Made by a program: the position numbers and the translations under genes. From Carya illinoinensis (lineage: Eukaryota > Streptophyta > Magnoliopsida > Fagales > Juglandaceae), in contig NC_056756.1 in assembly GCF_018687715.1 (NCBI RefSeq), positions 32,021,980 through 32,085,979 of the forward strand: 64,000 nucleotides of DNA. The letters are read 5' to 3'. The notes beneath the pieces were generated by a model. It saw only the letters and a program-made list of their open reading frames with translations, had not been told where the DNA came from and made no database searches. Each line of letters opens with the position of its first letter. Positions within the stretch are counted from its first letter, which is position 1. This document shows, piece after piece, positions 45,201 to 55,096 of the stretch.

Positions 45201-45680
45201 GCTCAGAGTCGCCAGAAAAGTTACGCTGATACCAGGAGGAGAGAGTTATCTTTTGAAGTTGGTGATTGGGTTTACCTTAAAGTCTCTCCCATGAGAGGTG
45301 TTAAGCATTTTGGTAAGAAGAGGAAGTTAGATCCGAGGTATGTCGGCCATTTTCAGATTCTGGAGAAGGTAGAGTCCATCGCCTATAGAGTTGCTTTGCC
45401 AGAGTATTTTGGGAATTTTCATGATGTCTTCCACGTATCATCCCTGAAGAAGAGCTTTGGACAGCAAGAGCCACGCTTCGTCGACCCAGAGGGTATTCTA
45501 TTGCAACCTGATCTCACTTATGAGGTTGTTTCGTCGCAGATCATGGATTGGAAGGAGCAACAGTTGAGGTCCAAGACGATACCTCTGGTTAAGGTGGCTT
45601 GGGAAGATCCGTTAGCTCAAGACTTCTCTTGGGAGCGAGTAGCGAACATGAGGGAGCAGTACCCGTACTTGTTTGAATAA
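42299..45680 (+). pseudogene. Pol of the old Tekay element
   Basis: Protease ([12 protein letters not shown] at about 42337-42372), RT with FIDDILIYS (about 43342-43368), RNase H ([12 protein letters not shown]), integrase and chromodomain-like tail are all readable. Damage: CAG-to-TAA at 42694-42696, TGG-to-TAG near 43933-43935, and a frameshift near 44310-44340 within the linker before the integrase zinc finger. Confidence 0.92.
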
Positions 45681-45786
45681 TGAAGGTATGTATCTTAATC
45701 TTGGTCACAGCTGGTTTATGTGTTTTTATGTGGCTTGTTTTAAGTTGGTGGTTGATCTTGCAAATTTCGAGGACGAAATTTGTTTT

Positions 45787-45800
45787 TAAGGGGGGGAGGA
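45787..45800 (+). promoter_or_regulatory. Polypurine tract of the old Tekay element
   Basis: AAGGGGGGGAGGA directly before the TGTGATGACC start of the 3' LTR. Confidence 0.85.
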
Positions 45801-47874
45801 TGTGATGACCGCTTTCGCGTGTATTTTCACTTAAGGGTTGTTTTTATTCTAATTAATATATTAGTTTATTTATTTTAATTTATTACGTTTTAAAATTAGT
45901 TTTTAATTTATTGGATGTTGTGTTTTATTTATTTATTTGTTTTACGGTTTTTTTTAATCTCTTTCTCAACGGTTTTGTTTTGTTGTCCGGAGTGAGGATT
46001 GGACCTCATTTCTTCCTACATCTCTTTTTCTTCCTTTTTCCTTTTTTTCCTTTTTCCTTTTTCTCTTTTCTTTTTTTTTCTTCTTTCCTTTTCTTTTTTC
46101 TTTTTTTTTTTCTTTTCTTTTTCTTCTTCCTTCCTCTTCCCCATGCGTCCGTCGACCCTCTCTCTCTCCTCTCCCACGCCGTAAACAGCTCAACCCCTCG
46201 ACCCGCTGCCGTCCGGCCGCCGTGCGGCACACCGCCCCCACCGGTCGAAGCCCCTCCCTCCGGCGCACCTCCCCACCAAATCTCAGCCCCATCCGGCCAG
46301 CCGTTTGGCCGGAAAACGCCCTTGAAGCCCCCACGGTTTTTGTCCCGATTCCCCGCCGTCGCTCCACCTCCGGCCACCACTTCATCACCGGTCCCTTACC
46401 GTCCTAACCCACCCATTTCCGGCCCCTAATAGCCACCGGAACAGCTCCCACGAGCTAACTTTCCATTTTAGAAAATCCGGCCTCCCTCCGCCGTTTTCGC
46501 CGCCACCCACGACCAACACCCACTTCCAATAGCTTCATAATCATCCTTAGACCATTCCCTATCAATCCCAAGCCCTGGTTTGTCCCCGTTCAAAAGTGGG
46601 TATTTTACAACCCACGACCACAGTGAATTTTCACTGTTACGTTGTTTTTTCTCCGCCGTTTGCAACGCTGCAAGCTTTCTAAAAATACCATATAGCGCTG
46701 TAAGTATTTTCCAAACCCTATTTTCAGATTTAAATATATATTGTTCTTTCAATAATTTATCTGCTGGTTGGTTGATTCCGGACTGAGTCCGAGGAGTTCG
46801 GGGGTCGGATGGATGGAGGACGGAGTTGCTTGTTTTATTGATTTATGTTGGTTGATTATTTTTGTGCATTGTTATGGCATTTACATTGTGCATGCACGTG
46901 TGTTTTTAGTTAATTGAGAAAAGCCTGTTTATTGGCGTAAGTGGACTTACGGGTGCGTGTGTATCACGACCCCAAGCCGGGATGGGGTATTATCTCGGTG
47001 GAGCTCATTTGGTCACTCGGGAGCGAAATAAACTGAGTGATGTCACCTGGGTTGTTGCTGGGCGACAAAGGGAGTGGGGGCTAGGGGATACTTGGCTACG
47101 AACGAGCCGGGCACAGAACCGGGCATCGCTCTAAGTACCGACTCTGTGGCCCTTCGCTGGTGAGGGCTAGAGGATGCTTGGTTACAAACGCGCGGGGCGC
47201 GAAACTGGGCATCGCTCGTTAGGTGTCACATGCGTGGTGGTACTCTGCGGTGTGGCACTGGAGCCAGGGTATGCGGATAACCCCTAGGGAAGGTCATGGT
47301 GCATACGGATAAACTGGATAATGGTTTGAGATGGATATGGGGCAAATGTGACTTTTGGCGTGATATTTGGAAAGGATATGTTTTTGGGCCAAATGAGATT
47401 TTTGGCGTGCGTGATAAAAATATGTTTTTATGGGATTGCGCATTGGCATCACTTCATGCATATTGTTTGAGTTCTATATGTTTTTATCTGGTGGTGTTTG
47501 GATTTTACTTACCTGCGGTACCATTTTTGGTTCCGTAGATTTTGGTGCAGGATTCGAGGAGGAGGAGGAGGCTAAGCCCGAGGATGCGGCTCCGCCAGAG
47601 TTTTGAGTCGAAGTTATGCTTTATAGTTTGGTTTAAAATTATATTTGTGTTTTTTGTAATATTTTATTTATGTATGTTTTAAACAGCTTGTATTATATTA
47701 AGAAAATTCTGGTACTTAGTTATATGACTTTCGTTATCCGCTGCGTGTTTCTTCGTGCACATATGTTGCTTTTGCACACACTTGGCACTCGTCGATAGGG
47801 TGGTGACCCAGGTTGTCACCATTCGGACGTCTCGATTTCCCCGTGTCCGTGCGTGGGGATTTGGGGGCGTCACA
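45801..47874 (+). repeat. 3' LTR of the old Tekay element, 2074 bp
   Basis: TGTGATGACC...GGGGGCGTCACA. Homologous over its length to the 2.43-kb LTRs of the young element, but with one instead of two copies of the 277-bp unit. Confidence 0.92.
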
Positions 47875-47895
47875 GGTGAAATTGGCATGTATTAG

Positions 47896-50199
47896 TAGGG
47901 CTTTCCAACTCTGACTCCCCCTTCTGTATCCTTCACTCCAAATCCAACTCCAACTTCAACTTGTCGGAGTTAGATTTAGGCTTCTCTATTGGGTTTTTTG
48001 GTTGGACTTTTTTATCCGGCTTTTTTCTTAGCTTCATATTTAACCTATTTTTAAAAAAATAATTTTTATGAGCTTTCAAATTTCAATTATTTCAAAAATA
48101 TATTTAACATGTAAAAATAAATCATTCATTGCTATTTACTTCAATTTTACTAAAACGATAACCAAAATTGCAAAACTAAATCATCCACTACAAGTTAGAA
48201 AACCTAACCAAAATTACAAAACTAAATCATTCACTATAAGTTAAAAAACAATAATTAAATCTACAAATAAGCACTACTAATTTACTACAACTTACAACCA
48301 ACCCATCATTCATCCTCCCAAATTATCCAAATCAACCCATCATTCATCATCTGCAACAACAAGAAGTTCTCATTCCAATAATAAAGAAAAACAACAACAA
48401 CAACAAATATCGTGTGCCAGCCAAATTAAATCTTCCTATTCCAAATTTCTATCAATAAAATAACCAAACTCTGAGTGTCATTTCAAGTTATGCGTAAAGA
48501 AAATAAGGCAAGATAGTGAGTAAATAAGACATATCTACATTAATTAATAAAAATAAAGCAAACAAAATTGAACAAACAAGAAGTTACACGGTTTTACAAA
48601 TGCATCTCAAACCTCAATCATATTCATGTAGTAAACTCGTCATACTGGTGATCAATTCTACACTAAGATGTTAAAATATAAAACATTAGTATAAAAAAAT
48701 GACAAAGTCAAGATATATAATAAAAACTAAAAAATCTCTAAATATATTATCTAGTCCTAACTTATAGTTGTCTAGATCATCAATTGTATCACAATAATTT
48801 TGACTCAAGAATATAGGAATGGACTTCAACCAGTTTTACGCACACACGAAAGCCCCTACAATTCTAGGAGCCAAAGAGCTCCAAAACGTATGTAGGACAT
48901 GGCCTCTTGTGATAAATGCTAATTCAGATACTAGGGTAGTAATCAAAATGGCCAAGATATCTCTTATTATTAGAGCAAGAACCGAATATCTGATAGAGTT
49001 GACCCTTCACTAAATTAAATTAAAATGTTGAAACTCTCTCTAGGAACCTTCACATATTCTAACAAATATCATTCGAACTCCAACTTACAATCCATGAAGG
49101 TTGTTGATTTCCACTCTTTATGGAAGTTTCTCAAAAAGGCCAATATATCAATTGTACAACTACTCCCTATTGATGTACTACCCTCATTACAAGTGTGAGA
49201 CATATTTGACTTAGACCCACTTGTGCACCCACTACCAAATGTAACATATTGTTCATACAAGAACTCCATATCCCCCTTGAGGAGTGCAACAAATTCCTGA
49301 TCCCTCTCATTCCCCAATGTTTAGTTGAACCAATATAATTAACCAAATTGTACTATGGATCAAGAATGACATTAATAAACAACAACTCATTTATCTTTTG
49401 AACACATCCAATATTTTTCATATTTTGTTTTCATTCTAAAAGCCATTGAACTCAAGCATCGATTATTATTTTCACAAAAACTATTTTTAAGTTTAAATGA
49501 ATATAAATAAACTCTTAGAAATATAGATTCAATGTGACATATACTTTACTATAAACACGTAATGTGACATTATAAAATACATGAAGAAACTTCGTAAAGT
49601 TTCTTATGATTTCCCAATTATCAAACCTAGGAGCTCCCAAACCCTTTTCCTAGGCCCATCCTTAGACAAGTGAACTCATGAGTAGGGATCTTTATCAAGT
49701 ATAAGTTGGAAGGTTTTTTTATACTTCTCAGCCACATCATACAAAAGATAAGTCATGTTTTATTTGATAGGCACATCAAGACACAAGAAACTAGAACATG
49801 GAACTTTTGACTTATTAACACAAGACTTGAAAGTGGCAAGTTTTTAAGAAGAAAACTTCACATACTTAATCAAATTGCAGACCCTTATGATTAAGTCATC
49901 AATATCTTTTAAACATTCACTCATAATAAGGTTTAAAATGTGTATAGTACAATTTATATGAATAAACTCATGATCTGCAACACATTTTTCACTTCCTATT
50001 TCCTTTGTTCTCAACCAATCAATAGCAGAGTCGTTAAAGGTAGCATTGTCCACTGTAATTGTAAAAATTTTGTTGATACCCTAGTCAAGCATACACTCCT
50101 CTAACTCTCTCCCAATTGTTGTGTGATCACTAATCTAAGTAAATGAAATGATCCACTTATATAACTTTCAACTACTATCAATAAATGAGCCGTGACACT
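47896..50199 (-). mobile_element. hAT DNA transposon remnant (3' part), interrupted by LTR insertions
   Basis: The left terminus TAGGGCTTTCCAACTCTGAC with GTCGGAGTTAGA inverted subterminal motifs (47896-47985) is a hAT end. Transposase fragments follow on the minus strand. The element is split at 50199/50200 by the nested Tekay insertions. The matching right terminus and the N-terminal coding part are not recognisable after 62367. Confidence 0.6.
48790..50199 (-). pseudogene. hAT transposase remnant (RICESLEEPER-like), C-terminal part
   Basis: Minus strand, N to C: an IGRELEECMLD block near 50080-50115, then TITVDNATFNDSAIDWLR near 50020-50060, the conserved Asp-Asn core motif. Next is HEFIHINCTIHILNLIMSE near 49910-49970, then the acidic linker frame 49069-49317. 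Last is the dimerisation domain near 48810-48960 (RDILAI, SELAF, SSLAPRIVGAFVCA), with stops between blocks. Confidence 0.75.
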
Positions 50200-51877
50200 T
50201 GTGACGCCCCCAAATCCCCACGCCCGAACACGGAGAAATCGAGACGTCCGGATGGTGGCAACCCGGGTCACCATCCCATCGACGGGTGCCAAGTGTGTGC
50301 AAAGGCAACAAATGTGCAAAAGGAAACGCAGCGGATAACGAAAGTCATATAACTAAGTACCAGAATTTTTTTCTTAATGTAATACAAGCTGTTTAAAACA
50401 TACGTAAATAAAATATTACAAAAACCCAAATACAGTTTTAAACAAATATAAAACATATCATCAGCAACCTGGCGGAGCCGCATCCTCGGGCTCAACCTCC
50501 TCCTCCTCATACCCATCACCTGCACCAAAAGCTACGGAACCACAAATGGTTCCGCAGGTAAGTAAACCCAAACGCTACCAAATAAAAACACATAGGACTC
50601 AAACAATATGCATGAACCATGCCCAATGCACAAAACCCAAAGACACAGTTTTCCACACACGCCAAAAATCACATTTTTTATCCGTATGCACCATGACCTC
50701 CCCTAGGGGTCATCCGCACACCCTGGCTCCAGTGCCACACCGCAGAGTACCACCACGCATGTGACACCTACGAGCGATGCCCAGTTCCGTGCCCCGCACG
50801 TTCGTAGCCAAGCATTCTCTAGCCCTCACCAGCGAAGGGCCACGGAGTCGGTGCGTAGAGCGATGCTCGGTTCCGCGCCCGGCGCGTTCGTAGCCAAGCA
50901 ACCCCTAGCCCCCGCTCCCGTCGTCTAGCGACAACTCAGGGGACATCACTCAGTTTATTCCGCTCCCGAGTGACCAGAGGAGCTCCACCGGGATAATACC
51001 CCATCCCGGCTTGGGGTCGTGATACACACGTGTGATGACCCGTTTTTAAGTGTATTTTCGCTGAAATATTTGTTTTTATTTTAATTAATATATTAGCTAT
51101 TTATTTTAATTTATTTGCGTTTTTAAAGTTGGTTTTTAATTTAATTTATTTTATTTGAGGTTGTGTTTTATTTCTTTTAGTTGTTTTGCGATTTTAATCT
51201 TTTTGGCGGTTTGTTTCGTTTTCCCGGAGTGAGGATTGGACCTCATCTCTTTTCACATCCTTTTCCTTTTTTTTTTTTTTCTTTTCTTTTTTCCTTTTTT
51301 TCTTTTTCCCTTCTTTTCCTTTTTCCCTCTTTTTCTTTTTTTCTTTTTTTTCTTTCTCTCCTTTCTCTCCCGCGTTCGGACCCCCCCCCCCCCGTGCTCT
51401 CTCTCTCTCTTCTCTCTCCTCACCCACGGCCGAACCCCTTCCCACCGTCGACCCAGTGCCGTCCGGCCACCGTGGGCGACACCTCCCCCACCATCCTCTT
51501 CGTCCACCTCCGGCGCACCTCCCCACCGGTTTCCTCCCCCATCCGGCCGGCCGTTTGGCCGGAAAAGCCCTCCAAAGGCCGCACGGTTTTCAGCTCGATC
51601 CGCCGCCGTCGCTCCACCTCCGGCCACCATTTCTTCACCACTTCATCACCGACCTCTTGCCGTCCTAACCCACCCATTTCCGGCCTCCATCGACCACCGG
51701 AGCAGCTCCCACGAGCTTGTTTTCCGATTTGCCCTTTTTGGCCATTTCCGGCCATTCCGCCGCCACCCACGGCCGTCCGTCACTTCCTATAGCTTCACAA
51801 CCACCTCTAGACCATTCCCTATCAATCCCGTGTCCTAGTTTGTCCCCGTTCAAAAGTGGGTTTTTCGGACCCACGGC

Positions 51878-51897
51878 CACAGTGAATTTTCACTGTG
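51878..51897. repeat. LTR palindrome (9-bp arms)
   Basis: CACAGTGAATTTTCACTGTG: perfect arms around TT. Equivalent sites at 59447-59466 (3' LTR), 46619-46638 (old element, last pair lost) and 61357-61377 (solo LTR, arms AACAGTGTAA and TTACACTGTT). Confidence 0.85.
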
Positions 51898-52291
51898 ACG
51901 TTGCTGTTTTTCCGCCGTTAGCAACGCCGCGAGCTTTCTAAAAATACCGTATAGCGCTGTAAGTATTTTCCAAACCCTATTTTCAGATTTTAATGTATAT
52001 TGCTCATTCAATTGTTTTATTTAATTAAGCATTTATTTATTTTATCTGTTGTTGGTTGTTGATTCCGGACTGAGTCCGAGGAGTTTCGGGGGTCGGATGG
52101 ATTGAGGATGGAGTGTTTGTTTGATTGGTTGTGACTGGTTGTTTTGATTGGACCGTGTGGCGTGCGTTGCATTTTATTTGCGTGCATGTGCGTTTTGCTT
52201 TATTTGTGTAATTCATGTTTATCAGCGTTTTGGTCTTTGGTTGCATGTGTCTCACGAGCCCAAGCCGGGATGGGTTATTATCACGGTGGAG

Positions 52292-52870
52292 CTCCTCTGG
52301 TCACTCGGGAGCGAATAATACTGAGTGACATCCCCTGGGTTGTCGCAGGGCGACGACCGGATCGCACGATAGGGTGACGATGTCGTGTCGACTCCTTGGT
52401 CCTTCTAGTGGCGGGGACTAGAGGATGGCCCAGATGGTTCGCGCTCGTGTCGTGAGTCTGGGCATCACTCGTTTAGGTGCCACATGCGCAGTCGTTACCT
52501 GCGGTGTGGTACAGAGCCATGTATACGGATGATCCCTAGGGGAGATCATGGTGTATGCGTAATCGGAACTCCTCTGGTCACTCGGGAGTGGTTAATACTG
52601 AGTGGCGTCCCCTGTGTTGTCGAGAGCGATGACGGGAGCGGGGCTAGGGGATGCTTGGCTACGAACGCGCAGGGCGCGGAACCGGGCATCGCCCTACTCA
52701 CCGACTCCGTGGCCTTTCGCTGGTGAGGGCTAGAGGATGGCCCAGATGGTTCGCGCGTGTGACGTGAGTCTGGGCATCACTTGTTTAGGTGTCACACGCG
52801 TAGCCGTTCTCTACGGTGTGGCACTGAGCCAGGGTGTGCGGATGATCCCTAGGGGAGATCATGGTGCATA
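52292..52870 (+). repeat. 277-bp tandem duplication in the young LTR
   Basis: CTCCTCTGGTCACTCGGGAG begins at 52292 and 52569. Both units continue with ACTGAGTG, CCCAGATGGTTCGCGC, CTGGGCATCACT and GATCCCTAGGGGAGATCATG. The same pair lies at 59861 and 60138 in the 3' LTR. The old element and the solo LTR carry a single unit. Confidence 0.9.
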
Positions 52871-53464
52871 CAGTGTGGGTGTGGTATGGTTTTCGGTTAT
52901 GATCTATTTTCTGGGAAAATGGTGGTTTGGGCCATTATCGGGGATAATGGCGAGGTTTGACTTCTTGGATGTTTTGTGGGCCATATGGGTTTTGGCGTGC
53001 GTGGAAAAAAATGTGGTTTTGCGGGGCATGTGTTTAGGTTGTTCTTGCATGCATGTTGTTTGAGCTATATGTGTTTTTATCTGGTAGTGTTTGGGTTATA
53101 CTTACCTGCGGAACCATTTTTGGTTCCGTAGCTTTTGGTGCAGAGTTCGAGGAAGAGGAGGAGGAGGCTGAGCCCGAGGATGCGGCTCCGCCGGGTTGCT
53201 GATGCTGTGCTTTTTATCTGTTTTAAAACATGTATTTGTGTTTTTATAATATTTTATTTATGTACGTTTTAAACAGCTTGTATTACGTTAAGAAAAATTC
53301 TGGTACTTAGTTATGACTTTCTTTATCCGCTGCGTGTTTCTCTGTACACATTTGTTGCCTGACACACACTCGGCACCCGTCGATGGGATGGTGACCCGGG
53401 TTGTCACCATCCGGACGTCTCAATTTCCCCGTGTTCGGGCGTGGGGATTTGGGGGCGTCACAGG

Positions 53465-53476
53465 TGGTATCAGAGC
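53465..53476 (+). promoter_or_regulatory. Primer-binding site, initiator-Met tRNA type
   Basis: TGGTATCAGAGC starts three bases after the LTR end and is complementary to the 3' end of plant initiator-Met tRNA, the usual minus-strand primer of chromoviruses. Confidence 0.92.
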
Positions 53477-53739
53477 AGTTTGGCTCTGGGTAAAACCACA
53501 TGTCCCGTAGGTAGTACCAGAATGTTTTGAAGTTGTGTTTTAAAAATTATGTTAAGTATAGTTGTTTTATTTGTTTATTTGTTTGAGCTTGGTTGCTTGT
53601 TTTTATTTATTTAGTTATGTTTTAACATGCCGGTTTCTTTTGTTTCTTGTTGTGTTGTGTTGTTTTTGTTTATGTTGGTTTTGTGATGGTTTTATTTGTT
53701 TTCTTAAAGGAGGGTCAAGTGTGGTGTTGTGTCAGGAAA

Positions 53740-55011
53740 ATGGGAAGACCAGGAAGACCAAGGAAAAATACTCAGGAACCGCAAGACCATACCTCCAGAG
53801 ATGACTCCTTAGCCGAGGCAATAAGGCAGATGACGGAGTTTATGCAACAGAATATTAGGCCACAACAGGCAGGGCCTTGGCCACCACAAGGACCTTGGCC
53901 ACAACAAGGGGGTCCTTGGCCACAACAAGGAGGGCCTTATCCACCACCAGGAGGGCCTTATCCACCACCAGGAGGGCCCTGTCCACCACAAGGAGGGTAT
54001 TGGCCCCAACCAGGAGGTCCTTGGCCATATCAGGGAGGACCTTGGATGTATCCAGGAGGGTCCAGTAGCATGGTGCAAGCCGGATGCACCTATGAGCGCT
54101 TCCTAGCGCATCGGACTCCACATTTTACTGGAAATGAGGATCCTCTTCAGGCTGGAAAATGGATCAAAGATCTGGAGAAAACCTTTGAGGTGTGTGGATG
54201 CACTGAAGATCAGCAAGTACTCTACGCCAGTTATCTTTTGCAGGGTATCGCTTCTGATTGGTGGGATACCAAGAGGGTGCTGTTGGAATCTGAATTGGGA
54301 TCTTTCGCTGCGGTGACTTGGCAGCGTTTCAAGAAGGAGTTCAATGACCGCTTCTTTCCCGCATCGGTAAGGAAGCAAAAGGCAAGAGAGTTCTCCAATC
54401 TGGTCCAAGGGGGCGCAACAGTGGAACAATACGCCCGGAGGTTTATAGAACTTGAGCGATTTGCTCCTCATCTTGTTGCCACTGAGGAGATGCGAGCAGA
54501 TCGTTTTCAGGAAGGGCTACGCCCTGATATACGCCGTTTGGTGGTCAGCCATCGGATATCCACTTTTCAGGAGTTAGTGGATGTGGCCACCCTTATAGAG
54601 CGGGAAAATAATCTGAGTATGGGCTCCCCTCCAGGGCAAAAGAGGCGGAGTTTTTCTGGTGAAGGAAGCAGCTCGAGTTCGCCCCAGAAGTTTGTTCAGC
54701 GGTCCGGGACTCGACCGCAAGCATCCTCAAGTGTTCGCATGGGAGGACGTGTACCTGTTTGTGGAGTTTGTAATAGAGCCCATGTGGGCGAGTGCACTTC
54801 TGGTGGGGTTCGATGTTATAGTTGTGGCCAGCAGGGTCACATTGCCCGAGAATGTACACGAATAGCCCAAGGGAGCCGTGGAGGTAGGCGCGGTGGAAGG
54901 ACCAACCCGAGGCAAACAGTGCAAGCTCGGGTTTATGCTGTCACACCCGGAGAGGTGGATGATGAGGCACCAGCGACCCATGATGCTGGAGTAATCACAG
55001 GTATGGATTAA
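53740..55011 (+). CDS. gag: Gag of the young Tekay element, 423 aa
   Basis: Structural protein that forms the virus-like particle and packages RNA. ATG at 53740 (MGRPGRPRK) is chosen because the old copy has the same start and upstream residues are leader-like. Residues about 45-105 are a Pro/Gln/Gly repeat of roughly 7 residues (GGPWPQQ, GGPYPPP). The retrotransposon gag core covers about 115-290 (HFTGNEDPLQAGKWIKDLEK; FKKEFNDRFFP). A single zinc knuckle CYSCGQQGHIARECT (C-x2-C-x4-H-x4-C) is near 360. The unspliced frame ends at a UAA (55009-55011) just inside the intron-like segment. If that segment is spliced out, the frame runs on into pol. No damage. Confidence 0.93.
   Translation: MGRPGRPRKNTQEPQDHTSRDDSLAEAIRQMTEFMQQNIRPQQAGPWPPQGPWPQQGGPWPQQGGPYPPPGGPYPPPGGPCPPQGGYWPQPGGPWPYQGGPWMYPGGSSSMVQAGCTYERFLAHRTPHFTGNEDPLQAGKWIKDLEKTFEVCGCTEDQQVLYASYLLQGIASDWWDTKRVLLESELGSFAAVTWQRFKKEFNDRFFPASVRKQKAREFSNLVQGGATVEQYARRFIELERFAPHLVATEEMRADRFQEGLRPDIRRLVVSHRISTFQELVDVATLIERENNLSMGSPPGQKRRSFSGEGSSSSSPQKFVQRSGTRPQASSSVRMGGRVPVCGVCNRAHVGECTSGGVRCYSCGQQGHIARECTRIAQGSRGGRRGGRTNPRQTVQARVYAVTPGEVDDEAPATHDAGVITGMD
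53868..54053 (+). repeat. Heptad-like Pro-Gln-Gly repeat in gag
   Basis: About eight 21-24 bp units encoding GGPWPQQ or GGPYPPP variants. The old element has a shorter, diverged set (41105-41240), so the copy number varies. Confidence 0.85.
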
Positions 55012-55096
55012 ATTAATTTTAAGTTGGATTTAATTTTTGGTGCATTTGGCTCTTTCTTTGCTTTTTTGGATTTCATGGGTTGTGTGTTTGGTTCAG
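55001..55096 (+). other. Intron-like segment separating gag and pol, 96 bp
   Basis: Begins GTATGG after ACAG and ends TTTGGTTCAG before GAAGG. It is 52% T (50 of 96 by hand count), as plant introns are. Removing it joins gag phase 1 to pol phase 1 without losing a codon and restores the usual continuity from nucleocapsid to protease. In frame it contains one UAA (55009-55011). The old copy has the same ends, length and UAA. Confidence 0.65.

Larger units (their letters stand above)
40500..47874 (+). mobile_element. Ty3/gypsy Tekay-type chromovirus, old copy with 5' deletion
   Basis: Bounded by a perfect 5-bp target-site duplication GGTGA (40495-40499 and 47875-47879). It is the same family as the intact element at 51031-61031. 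The 5' LTR is cut after about 412 bp and joins directly to the gag leader at about 40911-40914, so most of the LTR, the primer-binding site and part of the leader are gone. Gag and pol carry stops and frameshifts. It keeps the polypurine tract and a full 3' LTR. Confidence 0.92.
51031..53462 (+). repeat. 5' LTR of the young Tekay element, 2432 bp
   Basis: Starts TGTGATGACC, ends GGGGGCGTCACA; the outermost bases form an unusually long inverted end (TGTGA-G-CCC). Inside: a pyrimidine tract (51258-51420), a GC-rich stretch with CCGGCC-GTTT-GGCCGG (about 51554-51569), a 20-bp palindrome (51878-51897), GTAAGT at 51959, a 277-bp tandem duplication (52292-52870), a CGGAACCA hairpin (53109-53128) and a short acidic frame ending at 53202. 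Confidence 0.95.

Noticed and set aside
52144..53063. Several 77-108 codon frames inside the young LTR, repeated at 59713-60632
   Set aside because: Identical in both LTRs only because the LTRs are nearly identical; no domain, and the old LTR does not preserve these frames.
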